DNA of 64,000 nucleotides from Yersinia massiliensis (GCF_003048255.1 NZ_CP028487.1:930001-994000), one strand, 5' to 3'; shown: positions 28,853 to 40,617, numbered from the stretch's first letter. Numbers and translations are program-made. The notes: generated by a model from the sequence alone, not told the origin.

Positions 28853-29182
28853 TTATTCAAATTGTGCATCCTGACGTTCAGAGATGCGACCTTGTTCAAG
28901 CAACGCCTGTTCAATGGTCTGTTGTAACATCCGAATACGTTGTTCCATATTGGATGCATAGTCGCGAGTTTTCAACCTTTCCTGAGCTAATTCGTGACAA
29001 ACGTTCAATGCCGCGATAAAAACTAACTGCTCTGTATTGGTGACCCTAGTGCGAACTTTAAGATCTTGCAACCGTTGGTTAAGATCTTCTGCTGCCATGT
29101 TCAACGCATCTTGTTGTTCTGGCGGGCAGTTGACTCTTAACGAGCGACCAAAAATTTGAATATCTACCGGTTGTGCAGACAT
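28853..29182 (-). CDS. zapA: Cell division protein ZapA
   Basis: The start at 29182 ([18 protein letters not shown]) gives 109 residues, as in E. coli. The frame is open 16 codons further upstream without similarity. ZapA binds FtsZ filaments and helps Z-ring assembly; the C-terminal half is a coiled coil ([18 protein letters not shown]). It lies divergent from ygfB and just upstream of ssrS. Confidence 0.96.
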   Translation of the reverse strand: MSAQPVDIQIFGRSLRVNCPPEQQDALNMAAEDLNQRLQDLKVRTRVTNTEQLVFIAALNVCHELAQERLKTRDYASNMEQRIRMLQQTIEQALLEQGRISERQDAQFE

Positions 29183-29375
29183 GCCACCTTCCTGACTAAT
29201 TTTTGCGCTAGCCTTGAAAACCAGAGGCAAATTGCTCGTAGCGTCAAAGCGGGCGTCACTATATATACCTCAATACCAAGATACAACCACTTTGTGGCTA
29301 TGCGTTTTCTGGTATAGGGACTGAGCTTGATGGTAGCATAACATGAACTTATCCAGCCAACGATGACCAATACGC

Positions 29376-29954
29376 ATGTCTATAGAGAATACATTACCAA
29401 CTTATCAATCCGTTGCCCTGGCACTGAACCAGCAAGCAGTGGCTTTAACCCCCGCAGAAATGCATGGCCTTATCAGCGGATTACTCTGCGGCGGCAGTAA
29501 AGACGAAGGGTGGCGCGTCATGGTGCATGACCTGACCAACGACGGCGTTGCCTTCCCGCAAACTCTGGGTTTACAGTTACAACAGTTACATCAAGCAACA
29601 CAAGAAGCATTGGAAAATGAAGGCTTTATGTTCCAGTTGCTGATCCCCGAGGGGGAAGAGATCACGGTATTTGAGCGTGCAGATGCATTATCCGGTTGGG
29701 TGAACCATTTCCTGCTAGGGCTGGGGATGTTGCAGCCGAAGCTGGCTCAGGTGAAAGGCGAAACAGGCGAAGCGATTGACGACCTGCGTAATATCGCTCA
29801 ATTGGGTTATGACGAAGATGAAGATCAGGAAGAGTTAGCTCAATCGTTGGAAGAGGTGATTGAGTATGTCCGTGTGGCGGCCATTTTGTGCCATATCGAA
29901 TTCACCCAAGATAAGCCCACCGCGCCAGAGATGCGCAAGCCGACATTACATTAA
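29376..29954 (+). CDS. ygfB: YecA/YgfB family protein
   Basis: The 192-residue protein has the UPF0149 fold, with the typical [19 protein letters not shown] segment near residues 24-42 and an acidic end. E. coli YgfB is 192 residues. Its function in enterobacteria is not known, although a Pseudomonas relative affects AmpC expression. It starts the conserved ygfB-pepP-ubiH-ubiI operon; the next start lies 54 bases downstream. Confidence 0.94.
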   Translation: MSIENTLPTYQSVALALNQQAVALTPAEMHGLISGLLCGGSKDEGWRVMVHDLTNDGVAFPQTLGLQLQQLHQATQEALENEGFMFQLLIPEGEEITVFERADALSGWVNHFLLGLGMLQPKLAQVKGETGEAIDDLRNIAQLGYDEDEDQEELAQSLEEVIEYVRVAAILCHIEFTQDKPTAPEMRKPTLH

Positions 29955-30008
29955 GCTACGCTATGTGATGTTTTGACGGGTGAAGACCGGCTATTTCAGG
30001 AGAGTGTA

Positions 30009-31322
30009 ATGACTGAACAAGAATACCAGAATCGCCGTCAGGCGCTGTTGGCGAAGATGGCACCAGGTAGCGCAGCGATTTTTTTTGCTGCACCAGAAGT
30101 CACACGCAGTGCGGATTCTGAATATCCTTATCGGCAGAACAGTGATTTTAGCTACCTAACCGGTTTTAACGAACCGCAAGCTGTGCTGATTTTGGTGAAA
30201 AGCGATGAAACGCACAACCATAGTGTGCTGTTCAATCGGGTGCGGGATTTAACCGCTGAAATCTGGTTTGGTCGCCGTCTAGGGCAAGAGGCCGCCCCCG
30301 CTAAGCTTGGGGTCGATCGGGCATTACCTTTCGATGAAATCGACGAGCAACTCTATTTGCTGCTTAATCGCCTTGATGTGATTTACCACGCGCAGGGCCA
30401 ATACGATTATGCAGATAAAATTGTTTTTGCCGCACTGGAAAGGTTACGTAACGGTTTTCGTAAAAATCTGCGTGCGCCAGCAACGTTAACTGATTGGCGG
30501 CCGTGGTTGCATGAAATGCGTCTGTTTAAGTCAGAAGAAGAGATTGCTGTGATGCGTCGCGCTGGCGAAATCAGTGCGTTAGCCCATACCCGTGCCATGG
30601 AAAAATGCCGCCCCGGTATGTTTGAGTACCAGTTGGAAGGGGAGATTCTGCATGAATTTACTCGCCACGGTGCGCGCTATCCGGCCTATAACACTATCGT
30701 TGGCGGCGGTGAGAACGGCTGTATTCTGCATTACACCGAAAACGAGTGCGAATTGCGGGATGGCGAATTGGTGCTGATCGATGCAGGTTGTGAGTATCAA
30801 GGCTATGCAGGTGATATCACCCGTACTTTCCCTGTTAATGGCAAGTTTACGCCCGCCCAACGGGCAATCTATGACATCGTCTTGGCATCCATTAACAAAT
30901 CACTAGAACTGTTCCGTCCCGGCACCAGCATCCGTGAAGTGACGGAACAGGTGGTGCGAATCATGGTGGCGGGTTTAGTCGATTTGGGCATCCTGAAAGG
31001 CGATATCGAGCAACTGATTGCAGAGCAGGCACATAAGCCCTTCTTTATGCACGGACTCAGCCATTGGCTGGGGTTAGATGTTCATGATGTTGGCGATTAC
31101 AGCAACAGTGATCGTGGCCGCACACTGGAGCCTGGTATGGTGCTTACTATCGAGCCAGGCCTGTATATCGCGCCCGATGCGGATGTTCCCGCGCAATATC
31201 GTGGCATTGGTATTCGTATCGAAGATGACATCGTGATCACGGCTGACGGCAATGAAAACCTGACAGCCAGTGTGGTAAAAGACCCCGATGCGATCGAAGC
31301 GTTAATGGCTGCGGCGAGATAA
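30009..31322 (+). CDS. pepP: Xaa-Pro aminopeptidase
   Basis: The start at 30009 (MTEQEYQNRRQALL) follows CAGGAGAG by a normal distance and gives 437 residues; E. coli PepP has 441. The frame opens 12 codons earlier without a ribosome binding site. The pita-bread metallopeptidase fold is marked by LIDAGCEYQGYAGDITRTF with two metal Asp residues, HGLSHWLGLDVHDVG and EPGMVLTIEPGLY. It releases N-terminal residues preceding proline. Spacing of 3 bases to ubiH shows co-transcription. Confidence 0.96.
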   Translation: MTEQEYQNRRQALLAKMAPGSAAIFFAAPEVTRSADSEYPYRQNSDFSYLTGFNEPQAVLILVKSDETHNHSVLFNRVRDLTAEIWFGRRLGQEAAPAKLGVDRALPFDEIDEQLYLLLNRLDVIYHAQGQYDYADKIVFAALERLRNGFRKNLRAPATLTDWRPWLHEMRLFKSEEEIAVMRRAGEISALAHTRAMEKCRPGMFEYQLEGEILHEFTRHGARYPAYNTIVGGGENGCILHYTENECELRDGELVLIDAGCEYQGYAGDITRTFPVNGKFTPAQRAIYDIVLASINKSLELFRPGTSIREVTEQVVRIMVAGLVDLGILKGDIEQLIAEQAHKPFFMHGLSHWLGLDVHDVGDYSNSDRGRTLEPGMVLTIEPGLYIAPDADVPAQYRGIGIRIEDDIVITADGNENLTASVVKDPDAIEALMAAAR

Positions 31323-31325
31323 CGA

Positions 31326-32504
31326 ATGAGCGTGATAGTGGTAGGTGGCGGGATGGCGGGTGCGACACTGGCGCTGGCGATTTCATCCCTGACAAAAGGG
31401 CAGGTACCAGTTGCACTCGTTGAAGCGCAGGAGCCTGATAGCCGGGCGCATCCAGGGTTTGATGCCAGAGCCATTGCATTGGCGCAAGGAACTTGCCAGC
31501 AGCTTGACCGCATTGGCATTTGGTCGGCTTTAGCCGATTGCGCCACCGCCATTGATCATGTTCATGTCAGTGACAGTGGGCATTCCGGTTGTGTCAATCT
31601 GCGAGCGCATGACTATCGTGTTCCCGCGTTAGGGCATGTTATTGAGCTGCATGACGCCGGTAAACGGCTGTTTGCCTTGCTACAAAAGGCACCGGGTGTG
31701 ATGCTGCATTGTCCGGCAAAAGTAGTGGATGTGGTTCGCACCACTGAATCCGCCAGTGTGACGTTGGATAATGGCCAGCAATTGAGCGCTCAATTGCTGG
31801 TGGCGGCAGATGGTTCTCATTCTGCATTGGCCCGTGCTTGCCACATCCAGTGGCAACAGCAGGATTACCAACAGATCGCGGTCATTGCTAACGTCACCAC
31901 TTCCGAATTGCCCAACGGCCGTGCGTTTGAACGTTTTACCCGTCATGGGCCATTAGCGCTGTTGCCGATGTCTCAAGGGCGCAGCTCATTGGTCTGGTGT
32001 CATGCGAAACAAGATCAACAGCAAATCGATAGCTGGGACGATGCTCGTTTTCTGGCGGAGCTACAGCGCGCTTTTGGCTGGCGGTTGGGGCAAATGCGCC
32101 ATGTCGGGCAACGGCATAGTTACCCATTACACCTACTCACGGCTTCGCGCCACGTCAGCCATCGTCTGGCATTAGTGGGCAATGCGGCGCAAACGTTGCA
32201 TCCGATTGCTGGGCAGGGCTTTAATCTCGGGCTGCGCGATGTGATGTCGCTGGCTGAAACCCTCGCACAGGCCAGTGTGATGGGGAGCGATCTGGGTGAT
32301 TATGGGATACTCGCTCAATATCAACAGCGGCGGCGACAGGACCAGCAAGCCACGATTGGTGTTACCGATGGCTTAATTCGCTTGTTTGCCAATCGCTACG
32401 GCCCGCTAGTCGTCGGGCGCAATTTGGCGTTGATGTCGATGGAGTATCTGCCCGTGGTCCGTGATGCGTTTGCACGTCGCACTTTGGGATGGGTTGAGCG
32501 TTAA
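31326..32504 (+). CDS. ubiH: 2-octaprenyl-6-methoxyphenol hydroxylase
   Basis: The 392-residue FAD monooxygenase hydroxylates the ring in ubiquinone synthesis. FAD motifs are the N-terminal VVGGGMAGATLALAIS and the C-terminal LVGNAAQTLHPIAGQGFNLG (20 residues), where the common GDAAH is replaced by GNAAQ, as in E. coli UbiH. It is followed by the homologous ubiI, a paralogous pair in the ygfB-pepP-ubiH-ubiI operon. Confidence 0.96.
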   Translation: MSVIVVGGGMAGATLALAISSLTKGQVPVALVEAQEPDSRAHPGFDARAIALAQGTCQQLDRIGIWSALADCATAIDHVHVSDSGHSGCVNLRAHDYRVPALGHVIELHDAGKRLFALLQKAPGVMLHCPAKVVDVVRTTESASVTLDNGQQLSAQLLVAADGSHSALARACHIQWQQQDYQQIAVIANVTTSELPNGRAFERFTRHGPLALLPMSQGRSSLVWCHAKQDQQQIDSWDDARFLAELQRAFGWRLGQMRHVGQRHSYPLHLLTASRHVSHRLALVGNAAQTLHPIAGQGFNLGLRDVMSLAETLAQASVMGSDLGDYGILAQYQQRRRQDQQATIGVTDGLIRLFANRYGPLVVGRNLALMSMEYLPVVRDAFARRTLGWVER

Positions 32505-32591
32505 TACTTAGCCTGCCTATGAGCCTGACCTCACGATCAAGCATCGAAAGAGTGAGGCTAAAAGTTAATATTCATGAGGAATTGTCGCGGT

Positions 32592-33812
32592 ATGCAATCA
32601 TATGACGTCGTTATCGCTGGTGGCGGAATGGTCGGTTTGGCATTGGCCTGCGGTTTACAAGGCAGTGGTTTGCGCATCGCTATTCTAGAGCATCAGCCCG
32701 CGCCAGAGTTACTCTCTGCCCCTTTGACTGGTGAGTTAGCGCTACGGGTTTCGGCGATCAATGCGGCCAGCGAGCGCTTGTTGCAAAAAATTGGCGTGTG
32801 GGACGGCATTCAAGCATTACGTGCCAGCCCTTACAACGGCATGGAAGTTTGGGATCAAGACAGCTTTGGCAAAATTTCATTCCATGGCGATGAATATGGC
32901 TTTAGCCACCTTGGGCATATCATTGAAAACCGCGTGATTCAGCAAGCACTGTGGCAACGTGCTAGCCAGCTCGCGGATATCACGCTGTTAGCCCCCGCAA
33001 GCCTTAAACAGGTTGCCTGGGGAGAAAGCGAAGCTTTTATCACGTTGACGGATGGCCGCATGCTCAGCGCCAAGCTGGTTGTCGGCGCAGACGGCGCTCA
33101 CTCTGAATTGCGCCAGCAAGCGGATATCCCGCTGACTTTTTGGGACTACGCCCACCATGCGTTAGTGGCAACGATCCGCACTGAAGAGGCTCATCAGGCC
33201 ACTGCTCGTCAGGTATTTCATGGCGACGGTATTTTGGCTTTTCTGCCGTTCAGCGACCCCCATCTGTGCTCGATTGTTTGGTCACTTCCACCTGAGCGCG
33301 CTGCGGCGTTATCTGAGCTACCCGCGGCAGAATTTAACCAAGCACTCGGTATGGCGTTTGATATGCGCTTGGGGCAATGTCAGCTTGAGAGCGAGAGAAA
33401 AACCTTCCCGCTGGTGGGGCGTTATGCCCGTAGTTTTGCCGCTCATCGGCTGGCTTTGGTCGGGGATGCCGCCCATACCGTTCATCCGTTGGCAGGGCAG
33501 GGTGTTAACTTAGGATTTATGGATGCCGCCGAGCTGGTTTCAGAACTCCGTCGCTTGCAGCGTCAGGGCAAGGACATCGGCCAACATCTTTATCTGCGCC
33601 GTTACGAGCGCCGCCGTAAACACAGTGCTGCAATGATGCTCGCCAGTATGCAAGGTTTCCGAGATCTGTTTGCTGGCAGCAATCCGGCGAAAAAGCTGCT
33701 GAGAGATATCGGGCTAACGCTAGCCGATAATTTGCCGGGGATTAAACCGCAACTAGTGCGGCAGGCCATGGGGCTCAATGATTTACCCGATTGGTTAGAA
33801 CCTTCCCAATAG
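32592..33812 (+). CDS. ubiI: 2-octaprenylphenol hydroxylase
   Basis: The start at 32592 (MQSYDVVIAGGGMVGLALA) follows GAGGA by eleven bases and gives 406 residues (E. coli UbiI 400). FAD-binding motifs are GGGMVGLALACG and GDAAHTVHPLAGQGVNLG. UbiI adds the C5 hydroxyl in aerobic ubiquinone synthesis. A start at 32574 would lie in front of the GAGGA site and lacks similarity. It is the last gene of the operon; the 424 bases to gcvT follow. Confidence 0.95.
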   Translation: MQSYDVVIAGGGMVGLALACGLQGSGLRIAILEHQPAPELLSAPLTGELALRVSAINAASERLLQKIGVWDGIQALRASPYNGMEVWDQDSFGKISFHGDEYGFSHLGHIIENRVIQQALWQRASQLADITLLAPASLKQVAWGESEAFITLTDGRMLSAKLVVGADGAHSELRQQADIPLTFWDYAHHALVATIRTEEAHQATARQVFHGDGILAFLPFSDPHLCSIVWSLPPERAAALSELPAAEFNQALGMAFDMRLGQCQLESERKTFPLVGRYARSFAAHRLALVGDAAHTVHPLAGQGVNLGFMDAAELVSELRRLQRQGKDIGQHLYLRRYERRRKHSAAMMLASMQGFRDLFAGSNPAKKLLRDIGLTLADNLPGIKPQLVRQAMGLNDLPDWLEPSQ

Positions 33813-34236
33813 TGCTGTATCTGTCGCCGTGCCAAATTTAGACTTTACTAGACGCCACCCTATGCAGACATCTGTACTGGGTGGTTTCTCAGTGCTGTCT
33901 TGCAGAGATTCTCACCCCTCAGTTGAAATAATCTAATTTCAGTCAGTTTTTCGCATTAGTTATTTTCATATCCACTAAAAACCTGAAAAGTTGAATCTGA
34001 CAGGCTTTTAGTGGTTTCGTTATATAAAATCGTCATTTTCACTGCTTAATTGTTAATTATGTGCCTTCATCCACGGTTTTTTAGCGGAAAATTCTGAATA
34101 ATATCCCTGCACTTTATACCTTCACTCCGTGTTCTCGCTTATTTTAGCTTATGGTTACTGAGAGAATTCGGTGATAACGTTGGGTAAAAGGTATCGTTTG
34201 CGTTATACCCGTCATGCCTTAATTTCAGGAGTAAAG
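33813..34236. other. ubiI-gcvT intergenic region
   Basis: No gene is seen. A 6-bp GC stem (33855-33860 with 33879-33884) followed by TTTCT may end ubiI transcription, and a longer hairpin lies at 33972-34014. The rest is AT-rich, fitting an activator-controlled promoter for gcvTHP. In E. coli GcvA and Lrp act here, but I could not identify their sites. Confidence 0.55.
33972..34014. promoter_or_regulatory. Long hairpin upstream of gcvT
   Basis: CCACTAAAA (33972-33980) and CCTG (33982-33985) pair with CAGG (34001-34004) and TTTTAGTGG (34006-34014), with a single A-C mismatch, around a 15-base loop. TTTCGT follows. Terminator or regulatory stem are both possible. Confidence 0.5.
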
Positions 34237-35334
34237 ATGGCAAAGCAGACCCCGCTGTATGACCAACACGTGGCGTGTGGTGCGCGCATGGTAGATTTTC
34301 ATGGTTGGATGATGCCACTGCATTATGGCTCCCAAATTGATGAACACCATATTGTGCGCCAAGACGCTGGTATGTTTGATGTTTCCCACATGACGATTGT
34401 CGATCTGCACGGCGCACGTACCCGTGAATTCCTTCGCTATCTGCTCGCCAACGATGTCGCCAAACTGACCCAACCAGGCAAAGCCCTTTACACCGGAATG
34501 CTGAATGCATCTGGCGGTGTTATTGATGATTTGATTGTCTACTTCCTGCGTGAAGACTATTTCCGCTTAGTGGTTAACTCGGCCACCCGCGATAAAGATC
34601 TGGCTTGGATAACACAGCACGCTGAACCTTATCAGGTTGAAGTGACAGTGCGTGACGATCTGGCGCTGGTGGCGGTACAAGGCCCAACAGCACAACAGAA
34701 AGTGGCCACTTTACTGACCCCAGAGCAACAGCAAGCCATTGCAGGGATGAAACCATTCTTTGGTATTCAGACGGGCGATTTGTTTATCGCCACCACGGGC
34801 TACACCGGTGAAGCCGGTTATGAAATCGCTTTGCCTAAAGAAAATGTCGTTGATTTCTGGCAGCAACTTCTGGCAGCGGGTGTCAAACCGGCTGGTCTTG
34901 GCGCACGCGATACCCTGCGTCTTGAGGCTGGAATGAACCTCTACGGCCAAGAAATGGATGAAGGGATTTCTCCGTTAGCTGCCAATATGGGTTGGACGGT
35001 GGCTTGGTCACCGGAAGATCGCCAATTTATTGGCCGTGAAGCGCTGGAGCAACAACGTGCTAACGGTACTGAGCAATTGGTTGGCTTGATCATGACGGAA
35101 AAAGGCGTCTTGCGTAATGATCTGCCCGTGCATTTCTCTGATGCCTCAGGCCAGACACAGGTTGGCGTCATTACCAGCGGATCTTTCTCGCCCACATTGG
35201 GTTTCAGTATCGCATTGGCCCGTGTGCCAGCCGGTATTGGTGAAAATGCTGTCGTACAGATTCGTCACCGTGAAATGCCGGTACGGGTCACAAAACCAGG
35301 TTTTGTGCGGGCGGGTAAACCGGTCGCACTGTAA
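34237..35334 (+). CDS. gcvT: Glycine cleavage system T protein (aminomethyltransferase)
   Basis: The T protein transfers the methylene carbon from lipoyl-bound aminomethyl to tetrahydrofolate, releasing ammonia. The start at 34237 ([15 protein letters not shown]) follows CAGGAG and gives 365 residues (E. coli 364). Characteristic parts are [33 protein letters not shown] and the C-terminal domain. It begins the gcvT-gcvH-gcvP operon, with 74 bases to gcvH. Confidence 0.98.
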   Translation: MAKQTPLYDQHVACGARMVDFHGWMMPLHYGSQIDEHHIVRQDAGMFDVSHMTIVDLHGARTREFLRYLLANDVAKLTQPGKALYTGMLNASGGVIDDLIVYFLREDYFRLVVNSATRDKDLAWITQHAEPYQVEVTVRDDLALVAVQGPTAQQKVATLLTPEQQQAIAGMKPFFGIQTGDLFIATTGYTGEAGYEIALPKENVVDFWQQLLAAGVKPAGLGARDTLRLEAGMNLYGQEMDEGISPLAANMGWTVAWSPEDRQFIGREALEQQRANGTEQLVGLIMTEKGVLRNDLPVHFSDASGQTQVGVITSGSFSPTLGFSIALARVPAGIGENAVVQIRHREMPVRVTKPGFVRAGKPVAL

Positions 35335-35393
35335 GTTTATTTGTCATCATTCCAGATTATATGAGTCTAAACTTTGGCTCTATACCCAAATGA

Positions 35394-35795
<402 letters not shown>

Positions 35796-35803
35796 ATAGA
35801 AAT

Positions 35804-35828
35804 AGCCCCGCTTATCGGGGCTTTTTTG
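35804..35828 (+). terminator. Terminator-like stem inside the gcv operon
   Basis: AGCCCCG (35804-35810) pairs with CGGGGCT (35816-35822) with a CTTAT loop and a T run, between gcvH and gcvP. Confidence 0.85.
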
Positions 35829-35893
35829 ATGCCAGTCATCAGACCAAATTAGTGCCACTTCTCGTACCTTGCATTATTCAGGAATTCGTAGCA

Positions 35894-38773
35894 ATGACTC
35901 AGAATCTCAGCCAGCTTGAACATAACGATGCTTTTATTGCGCGCCATATCGGTTCTTCAGCCGAACAGCAGCAACAGATGTTGGCCGCCATTGGTGCCAG
36001 CTCGTTAAAGACACTGATCCAGCAGATCGTTCCGGCAGATATCCAATTACCTAGCCCGCCACCAGTGGGTGATGCCGCGACTGAACATCAGGCGCTGGCG
36101 GAACTGAAAGGGATTGCCAGCCAGAATCAATGCTATAAATCTTATATTGGTATGGGTTACAGCCCCGTGCTGACACCGCCGGTTATCCTGCGCAATATGC
36201 TGGAAAATCCAGGCTGGTACACCGCTTATACCCCTTATCAACCGGAAGTTTCTCAGGGCCGCCTTGAAGCATTGCTGAATTTCCAGCAATTGACCCAAGA
36301 CCTCACCGGTCTGGATTTGGCGTCTGCTTCGTTGCTCGATGAAGCCACCGCCGCAGCAGAATCCATGGCGCTGGCTAAACGTGCGAGCAAACTGAAAGAG
36401 GCTAATCGCTTCTTCGTCGCCGATGACGTTCATCCACAAACGTTGGATGTGGTGCTGACTCGCGCGGAAACCTTTGGTTTTGAAGTGATTATTGACCGTG
36501 CGGAAAGAGTGCTGGAGCTGGACGGCGTGTTCGGTGTGCTACTGCAACAAGTTGGCACCACCGGCGAATTGCATGACTACAGCGCGTTACTGGCTGAGTT
36601 GAAAAAACGCAAAATCATGACGAGCGTTGCCGCTGATATTATGGCGCTGGTGTTACTGACGGCGCCGGGCAAGCAGGGTGCCGATGTGGTCTTTGGTTCC
36701 GCGCAGCGTTTTGGTGTGCCGATGGGCTACGGTGGCCCGCATGCCGCCTTCTTTGCCTGCCGTGACGAATTTAAACGCTCGATGCCGGGCCGGATTATCG
36801 GCGTATCGCGTGATGCGGCGGGCAACACTGCGCTGCGCATGGCGATGCAAACTCGTGAGCAACATATTCGCCGCGAAAAAGCGAACTCCAACATCTGTAC
36901 TTCTCAGGTGTTACTGGCCAATATCGCCAGCTTGTATGCGGTTTATCATGGCCCGCAGGGCTTGCAGCGTATCGCTGGGCGTATTCATCGAATGACCGAC
37001 ATTCTCGCGGCTGGCTTGCAGCAAGCCGGTCTGACGCTGCGCTTCCAACATTGGTTCGATACGCTGACGGTTGACATCAAAGACAAAGCCGCTGTTTTGG
37101 CCCGAGCATTGAGCTTTGGCATTAACCTGCGTACTGACATACATGGTGCCGTCGGTATTACGCTGGATGAAACCACCTCCCGTGAAGATATTCAGGCGCT
37201 ATTCTCCCTGCTTATCGGTGATAACCACGGTCTGGACATTGACCAACTTGATGCCAAAGTCAGTCAACATAGCCAGTCGATCCCAGCCTCAATGTTACGC
37301 CAAGACGCGATTCTGACTCATCCGGTCTTTAACCGTTACCACAGCGAAACGGAAATGATGCGTTACATGCATCGTTTAGAGCGTAAAGACTTAGCCTTGA
37401 ATCAGGCGATGATCCCGCTAGGCTCTTGCACCATGAAGCTGAATGCGGCGGCTGAGATGATCCCAATCACTTGGCCGGAATTCGCTGAATTACACCCATT
37501 CTGCCCACCAGAACAAGCGGCGGGTTATCAGCAGATGATCGGTCAACTGTCGCAATGGCTGGTACAACTGACCGGTTATGACGCTGTGTGTATGCAGCCG
37601 AACTCAGGCGCGCAAGGGGAATATGCGGGGCTGCTGGCTATCCGTCGTTACCATGAAAGCCGTAATCAGGCGAGCCGCCATATCTGTTTGATCCCAAGCT
37701 CTGCCCACGGCACTAACCCAGCTTCCGCGCAGATGGCGGGGATGTCAGTCGTCGTCGTAGCTTGTGATACGAAAGGCAACATAGATCTGCATGACCTGCG
37801 GAAGAAAGCGGGTGAAGCAGGTGATGAGCTGTCATGCATTATGGTGACTTACCCGTCAACTCATGGCGTCTACGAAGAAACCATTCGTGAAGTTTGCCAG
37901 ATCGTTCATCAGTTTGGCGGTCAAGTTTACCTTGATGGCGCGAACATGAATGCGCAGGTCGGGATCACCACCCCAGGTTATATCGGTGCGGATGTCTCGC
38001 ACCTTAACTTGCACAAAACCTTCTGTATCCCCCACGGCGGCGGCGGTCCAGGCATGGGGCCAATCGGTGTCAAAGCCCACTTAGCGCCATTTGTTCCCGG
38101 TCACAGCGTCGTACAAATTGATGGCATGACCACTCAGCAAGGGGCTGTTTCCGCTGCGCCATTTGGCAGTGCATCAATCTTGCCGATCAGTTGGATGTAC
38201 ATCCGCATGATGGGGGCAGATGGTTTGAAACAAGCCAGTCAGGTAGCGATTCTCAATGCCAACTACATCGCGACTCGCCTGAAAGGGGCCTATCCGGTGC
38301 TGTATACCGGCCATGACGGTCGTGTTGCTCATGAATGTATTTTGGATATTCGCCCACTGAAAGAAGCCACCGGCATCAGTGAAATGGATATCGCCAAACG
38401 CTTAATTGATTTTGGTTTCCATGCGCCGACGATGTCCTTCCCGGTGGCAGGGACATTGATGGTGGAGCCGACGGAATCAGAAAGTAAAGTCGAGCTGGAC
38501 CGCTTTATCGATGCCATGTTGGCGATCCGTGCAGAAATCGAGAAAGTCGCTAAAGGTGAGTGGCCGCTGGAAGATAACCCACTGGTGAACGCACCTCATA
38601 CTCAAGCGGAATTAGTTGGTGATTGGCAGCACCCTTACAGCCGTGAGCTGGCGGTATTCCCTATTGCCGGAGTGCTGGAAAACAAATATTGGCCAACCGT
38701 GAAACGCCTTGATGATGTCTACGGTGACCGTAATCTGTTCTGCTCATGTGTGCCAATGACTGATTACGAATAA
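35894..38773 (+). CDS. gcvP: Glycine cleavage system P protein (glycine dehydrogenase, decarboxylating)
   Basis: The P protein decarboxylates glycine with PLP and passes the aminomethyl group to GcvH. The start at 35894 ([12 protein letters not shown]) gives 959 residues (E. coli 957); the frame opens 14 codons earlier without similarity. The PLP lysine is in [20 protein letters not shown], around residue 707. The two halves of the protein are homologous. Downstream are a terminator and ygfF. Confidence 0.98.
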   Translation: MTQNLSQLEHNDAFIARHIGSSAEQQQQMLAAIGASSLKTLIQQIVPADIQLPSPPPVGDAATEHQALAELKGIASQNQCYKSYIGMGYSPVLTPPVILRNMLENPGWYTAYTPYQPEVSQGRLEALLNFQQLTQDLTGLDLASASLLDEATAAAESMALAKRASKLKEANRFFVADDVHPQTLDVVLTRAETFGFEVIIDRAERVLELDGVFGVLLQQVGTTGELHDYSALLAELKKRKIMTSVAADIMALVLLTAPGKQGADVVFGSAQRFGVPMGYGGPHAAFFACRDEFKRSMPGRIIGVSRDAAGNTALRMAMQTREQHIRREKANSNICTSQVLLANIASLYAVYHGPQGLQRIAGRIHRMTDILAAGLQQAGLTLRFQHWFDTLTVDIKDKAAVLARALSFGINLRTDIHGAVGITLDETTSREDIQALFSLLIGDNHGLDIDQLDAKVSQHSQSIPASMLRQDAILTHPVFNRYHSETEMMRYMHRLERKDLALNQAMIPLGSCTMKLNAAAEMIPITWPEFAELHPFCPPEQAAGYQQMIGQLSQWLVQLTGYDAVCMQPNSGAQGEYAGLLAIRRYHESRNQASRHICLIPSSAHGTNPASAQMAGMSVVVVACDTKGNIDLHDLRKKAGEAGDELSCIMVTYPSTHGVYEETIREVCQIVHQFGGQVYLDGANMNAQVGITTPGYIGADVSHLNLHKTFCIPHGGGGPGMGPIGVKAHLAPFVPGHSVVQIDGMTTQQGAVSAAPFGSASILPISWMYIRMMGADGLKQASQVAILNANYIATRLKGAYPVLYTGHDGRVAHECILDIRPLKEATGISEMDIAKRLIDFGFHAPTMSFPVAGTLMVEPTESESKVELDRFIDAMLAIRAEIEKVAKGEWPLEDNPLVNAPHTQAELVGDWQHPYSRELAVFPIAGVLENKYWPTVKRLDDVYGDRNLFCSCVPMTDYE

Positions 38774-38821
38774 CTGATGACGAGAACTGTTTACAAGTAA
38801 TAGGTGTTTTGAATGATACTG

Positions 38822-38853
38822 AGGGCTGCACATCAAACTGCAGCCCTTTTTTA
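38822..38853 (+). terminator. gcvP terminator
   Basis: AGGGCTGCA (38822-38830) pairs with TGCAGCCCT (38839-38847), followed by a T run. Confidence 0.92.
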
Positions 38854-38930
38854 TGGGCAGTTCAGTTAAACGATGGCGACGCTTACGCTTCAAATTGGAA
38901 CATCTTCACGGTGGAATAGGGGGTTAGGGC

Positions 38931-39680
38931 ATGCATAAAAAAGTGGCATTAGTGACCGGCGGGAGTCGAGGCATTGGCCGCGCCACGGCATTGCTGTTGG
39001 CAAAGCAGGGCTATCGAGTCGCGGTTAATTATATCAATGACGAACAAGCAGCCCGACACGTTGTGGCTGAAATTGCCGCAGGTGGTGGACTTGCAGTGGC
39101 CTTGCAGGCTGATATTGCCGATGAACGGCAAGTTGTCGCAATGTTTGAACAACTTGAAGCCCAGCTCGGCCCGCTTACTGCACTGGTGAATAATGCCGGT
39201 ATCCTGTTCCCCCAAACCAGCATCGAAGGATTAACCGCTGAGCGCATCAATCGGGTGCTAACCACCAACGTGACTGGCTATTTTTTATGTAGCCGCGAAG
39301 CCATTAAGCGTATGGCTTTTCGCCATGGTGGCAATGGCGGTTCGATTGTGAATGTTTCCTCTGCTGCCGCCCGCCTTGGTGCGCCGGGCGAATATCTGGA
39401 CTATGCCGCGTCCAAAGGGGCGATTGACACGTTAACCACGGGGTTGTCGCTGGAAGTCGCTGGCGAAGGTATCAGAGTCAACGGTGTGCGTCCGGGTTTT
39501 ATCTATACAGATATGCATGCCAGCGGAGGAGAGCCTGGGCGGGTTGATCGCGTACAAAGTTCACTGCCCATGAAGCGTGGTGGCCACCCGCAAGAAGTGG
39601 CACAAGCCATTGTCTGGCTGCTGTCAGACAGCGCTTCTTATGTCACCGGTAGTGTATTGGATATGGCTGGCGGAAAATAA
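38931..39680 (+). CDS. ygfF: Short-chain dehydrogenase/reductase YgfF
   Basis: The 249-residue protein is a classical SDR: NAD(P) motif TGGSRGIGRATA, NNAGILF, the catalytic Ser in NVSSAAARLG, and Tyr-x3-Lys in DYAASKG. The C-terminal YVTGSVLDMAGGK is typical. It lies beside gcvP as in E. coli (ygfF is 247 residues there). The substrate is unknown. Confidence 0.92.
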   Translation: MHKKVALVTGGSRGIGRATALLLAKQGYRVAVNYINDEQAARHVVAEIAAGGGLAVALQADIADERQVVAMFEQLEAQLGPLTALVNNAGILFPQTSIEGLTAERINRVLTTNVTGYFLCSREAIKRMAFRHGGNGGSIVNVSSAAARLGAPGEYLDYAASKGAIDTLTTGLSLEVAGEGIRVNGVRPGFIYTDMHASGGEPGRVDRVQSSLPMKRGGHPQEVAQAIVWLLSDSASYVTGSVLDMAGGK

Positions 39681-39897
39681 AAGGTTGCAGCTCAATACAG
39701 GATTTTCCACCCATTAGGCACTGTCACGGCAGCTTACATGTGCTGACAGAATATTTTAGCGTACACGTGTACACTGGAATCATTCTCAGTTAATCTGAGT
39801 GTGGTATTTTTGTACAACTAGAGCATCGTTTATCAGGCTAACGGAATGAGCTAACGATGACCTGCGATAAAATAAATAATATTCAGGAAAATCAGTA

Positions 39898-40617
39898 TTG
39901 AAGACTAAACCTTCGACCCCCGTCATCCCTGATGCGCCTGCGGTAACGACAGTCACTGCGGCAACAACAGTCACTCCAACAACCACTACGCCGGTTTATC
40001 CATGGGCGGAAGAAATCGCCAATAGCATCAGCCATGGCATTGGTGTGGTGCTCGGTATCATTGGGTTGGTTTTGCTCTTGGTGCAAGCCGTGGATACCGG
40101 CGCTGATACCAAAGCACTCACCAGCTATAGCCTCTACGGCGGCAGCATTATTTTGCTGTTTTTAGCCTCGACCCTGTATCACGCGATCCCACACCGTAAG
40201 GCGAAACTCTGGTTACAGAAGTTCGATCACTGCGCCATTTATCTTTTAATCGCCGGAACCTATACGCCTTTCCTGCTGGTAGGGCTCGATTCACCGCTGG
40301 CGCGAGGTTTAATGGCGGTTATCTGGGGGCTGGCACTGATTGGTGTGATATTCAAACTGGCCTTCGCTCATCGCTTTGAAGTGCTGTCGCTGGTCACCTA
40401 TTTAACGATGGGCTGGTTATCACTGATTGTGATTTATCAGTTGGCGGTAAAACTTGAGATTGGCGGGTTGGCATTGCTGGCCACCGGTGGTTTGCTCTAC
40501 ACATTGGGGGTGATTTTTTATGCCTCTAAACGTATCCGCTTTGGCCACGCGATATGGCACGGTTTTGTGCTAGGTGGCAGTGTTTGCCACTTTATGGCGA
40601 TCTATTTGTACGTTTGA
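39898..40617 (+). CDS. yqfA: Hemolysin III family membrane protein YqfA (TrhA)
   Basis: The 239-residue protein has the PAQR/HlyIII pattern: [44 protein letters not shown] and the C-terminal [17 protein letters not shown], with about seven membrane segments. The start is TTG at 39898, eight bases after AGGAAA; the first 32 residues are rich in Thr, Pro and Ala and exceed the E. coli protein (219). An inner start cannot be ruled out. YqfA of E. coli is involved in membrane energetics; it is not a demonstrated toxin here. Confidence 0.88.
   Translation: MKTKPSTPVIPDAPAVTTVTAATTVTPTTTTPVYPWAEEIANSISHGIGVVLGIIGLVLLLVQAVDTGADTKALTSYSLYGGSIILLFLASTLYHAIPHRKAKLWLQKFDHCAIYLLIAGTYTPFLLVGLDSPLARGLMAVIWGLALIGVIFKLAFAHRFEVLSLVTYLTMGWLSLIVIYQLAVKLEIGGLALLATGGLLYTLGVIFYASKRIRFGHAIWHGFVLGGSVCHFMAIYLYV

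Noticed and set aside
34100..34236. Glycine riboswitch before gcvT
   Set aside because: No tandem aptamer-like structure was seen, and enterobacterial gcvT is controlled by proteins such as GcvA.
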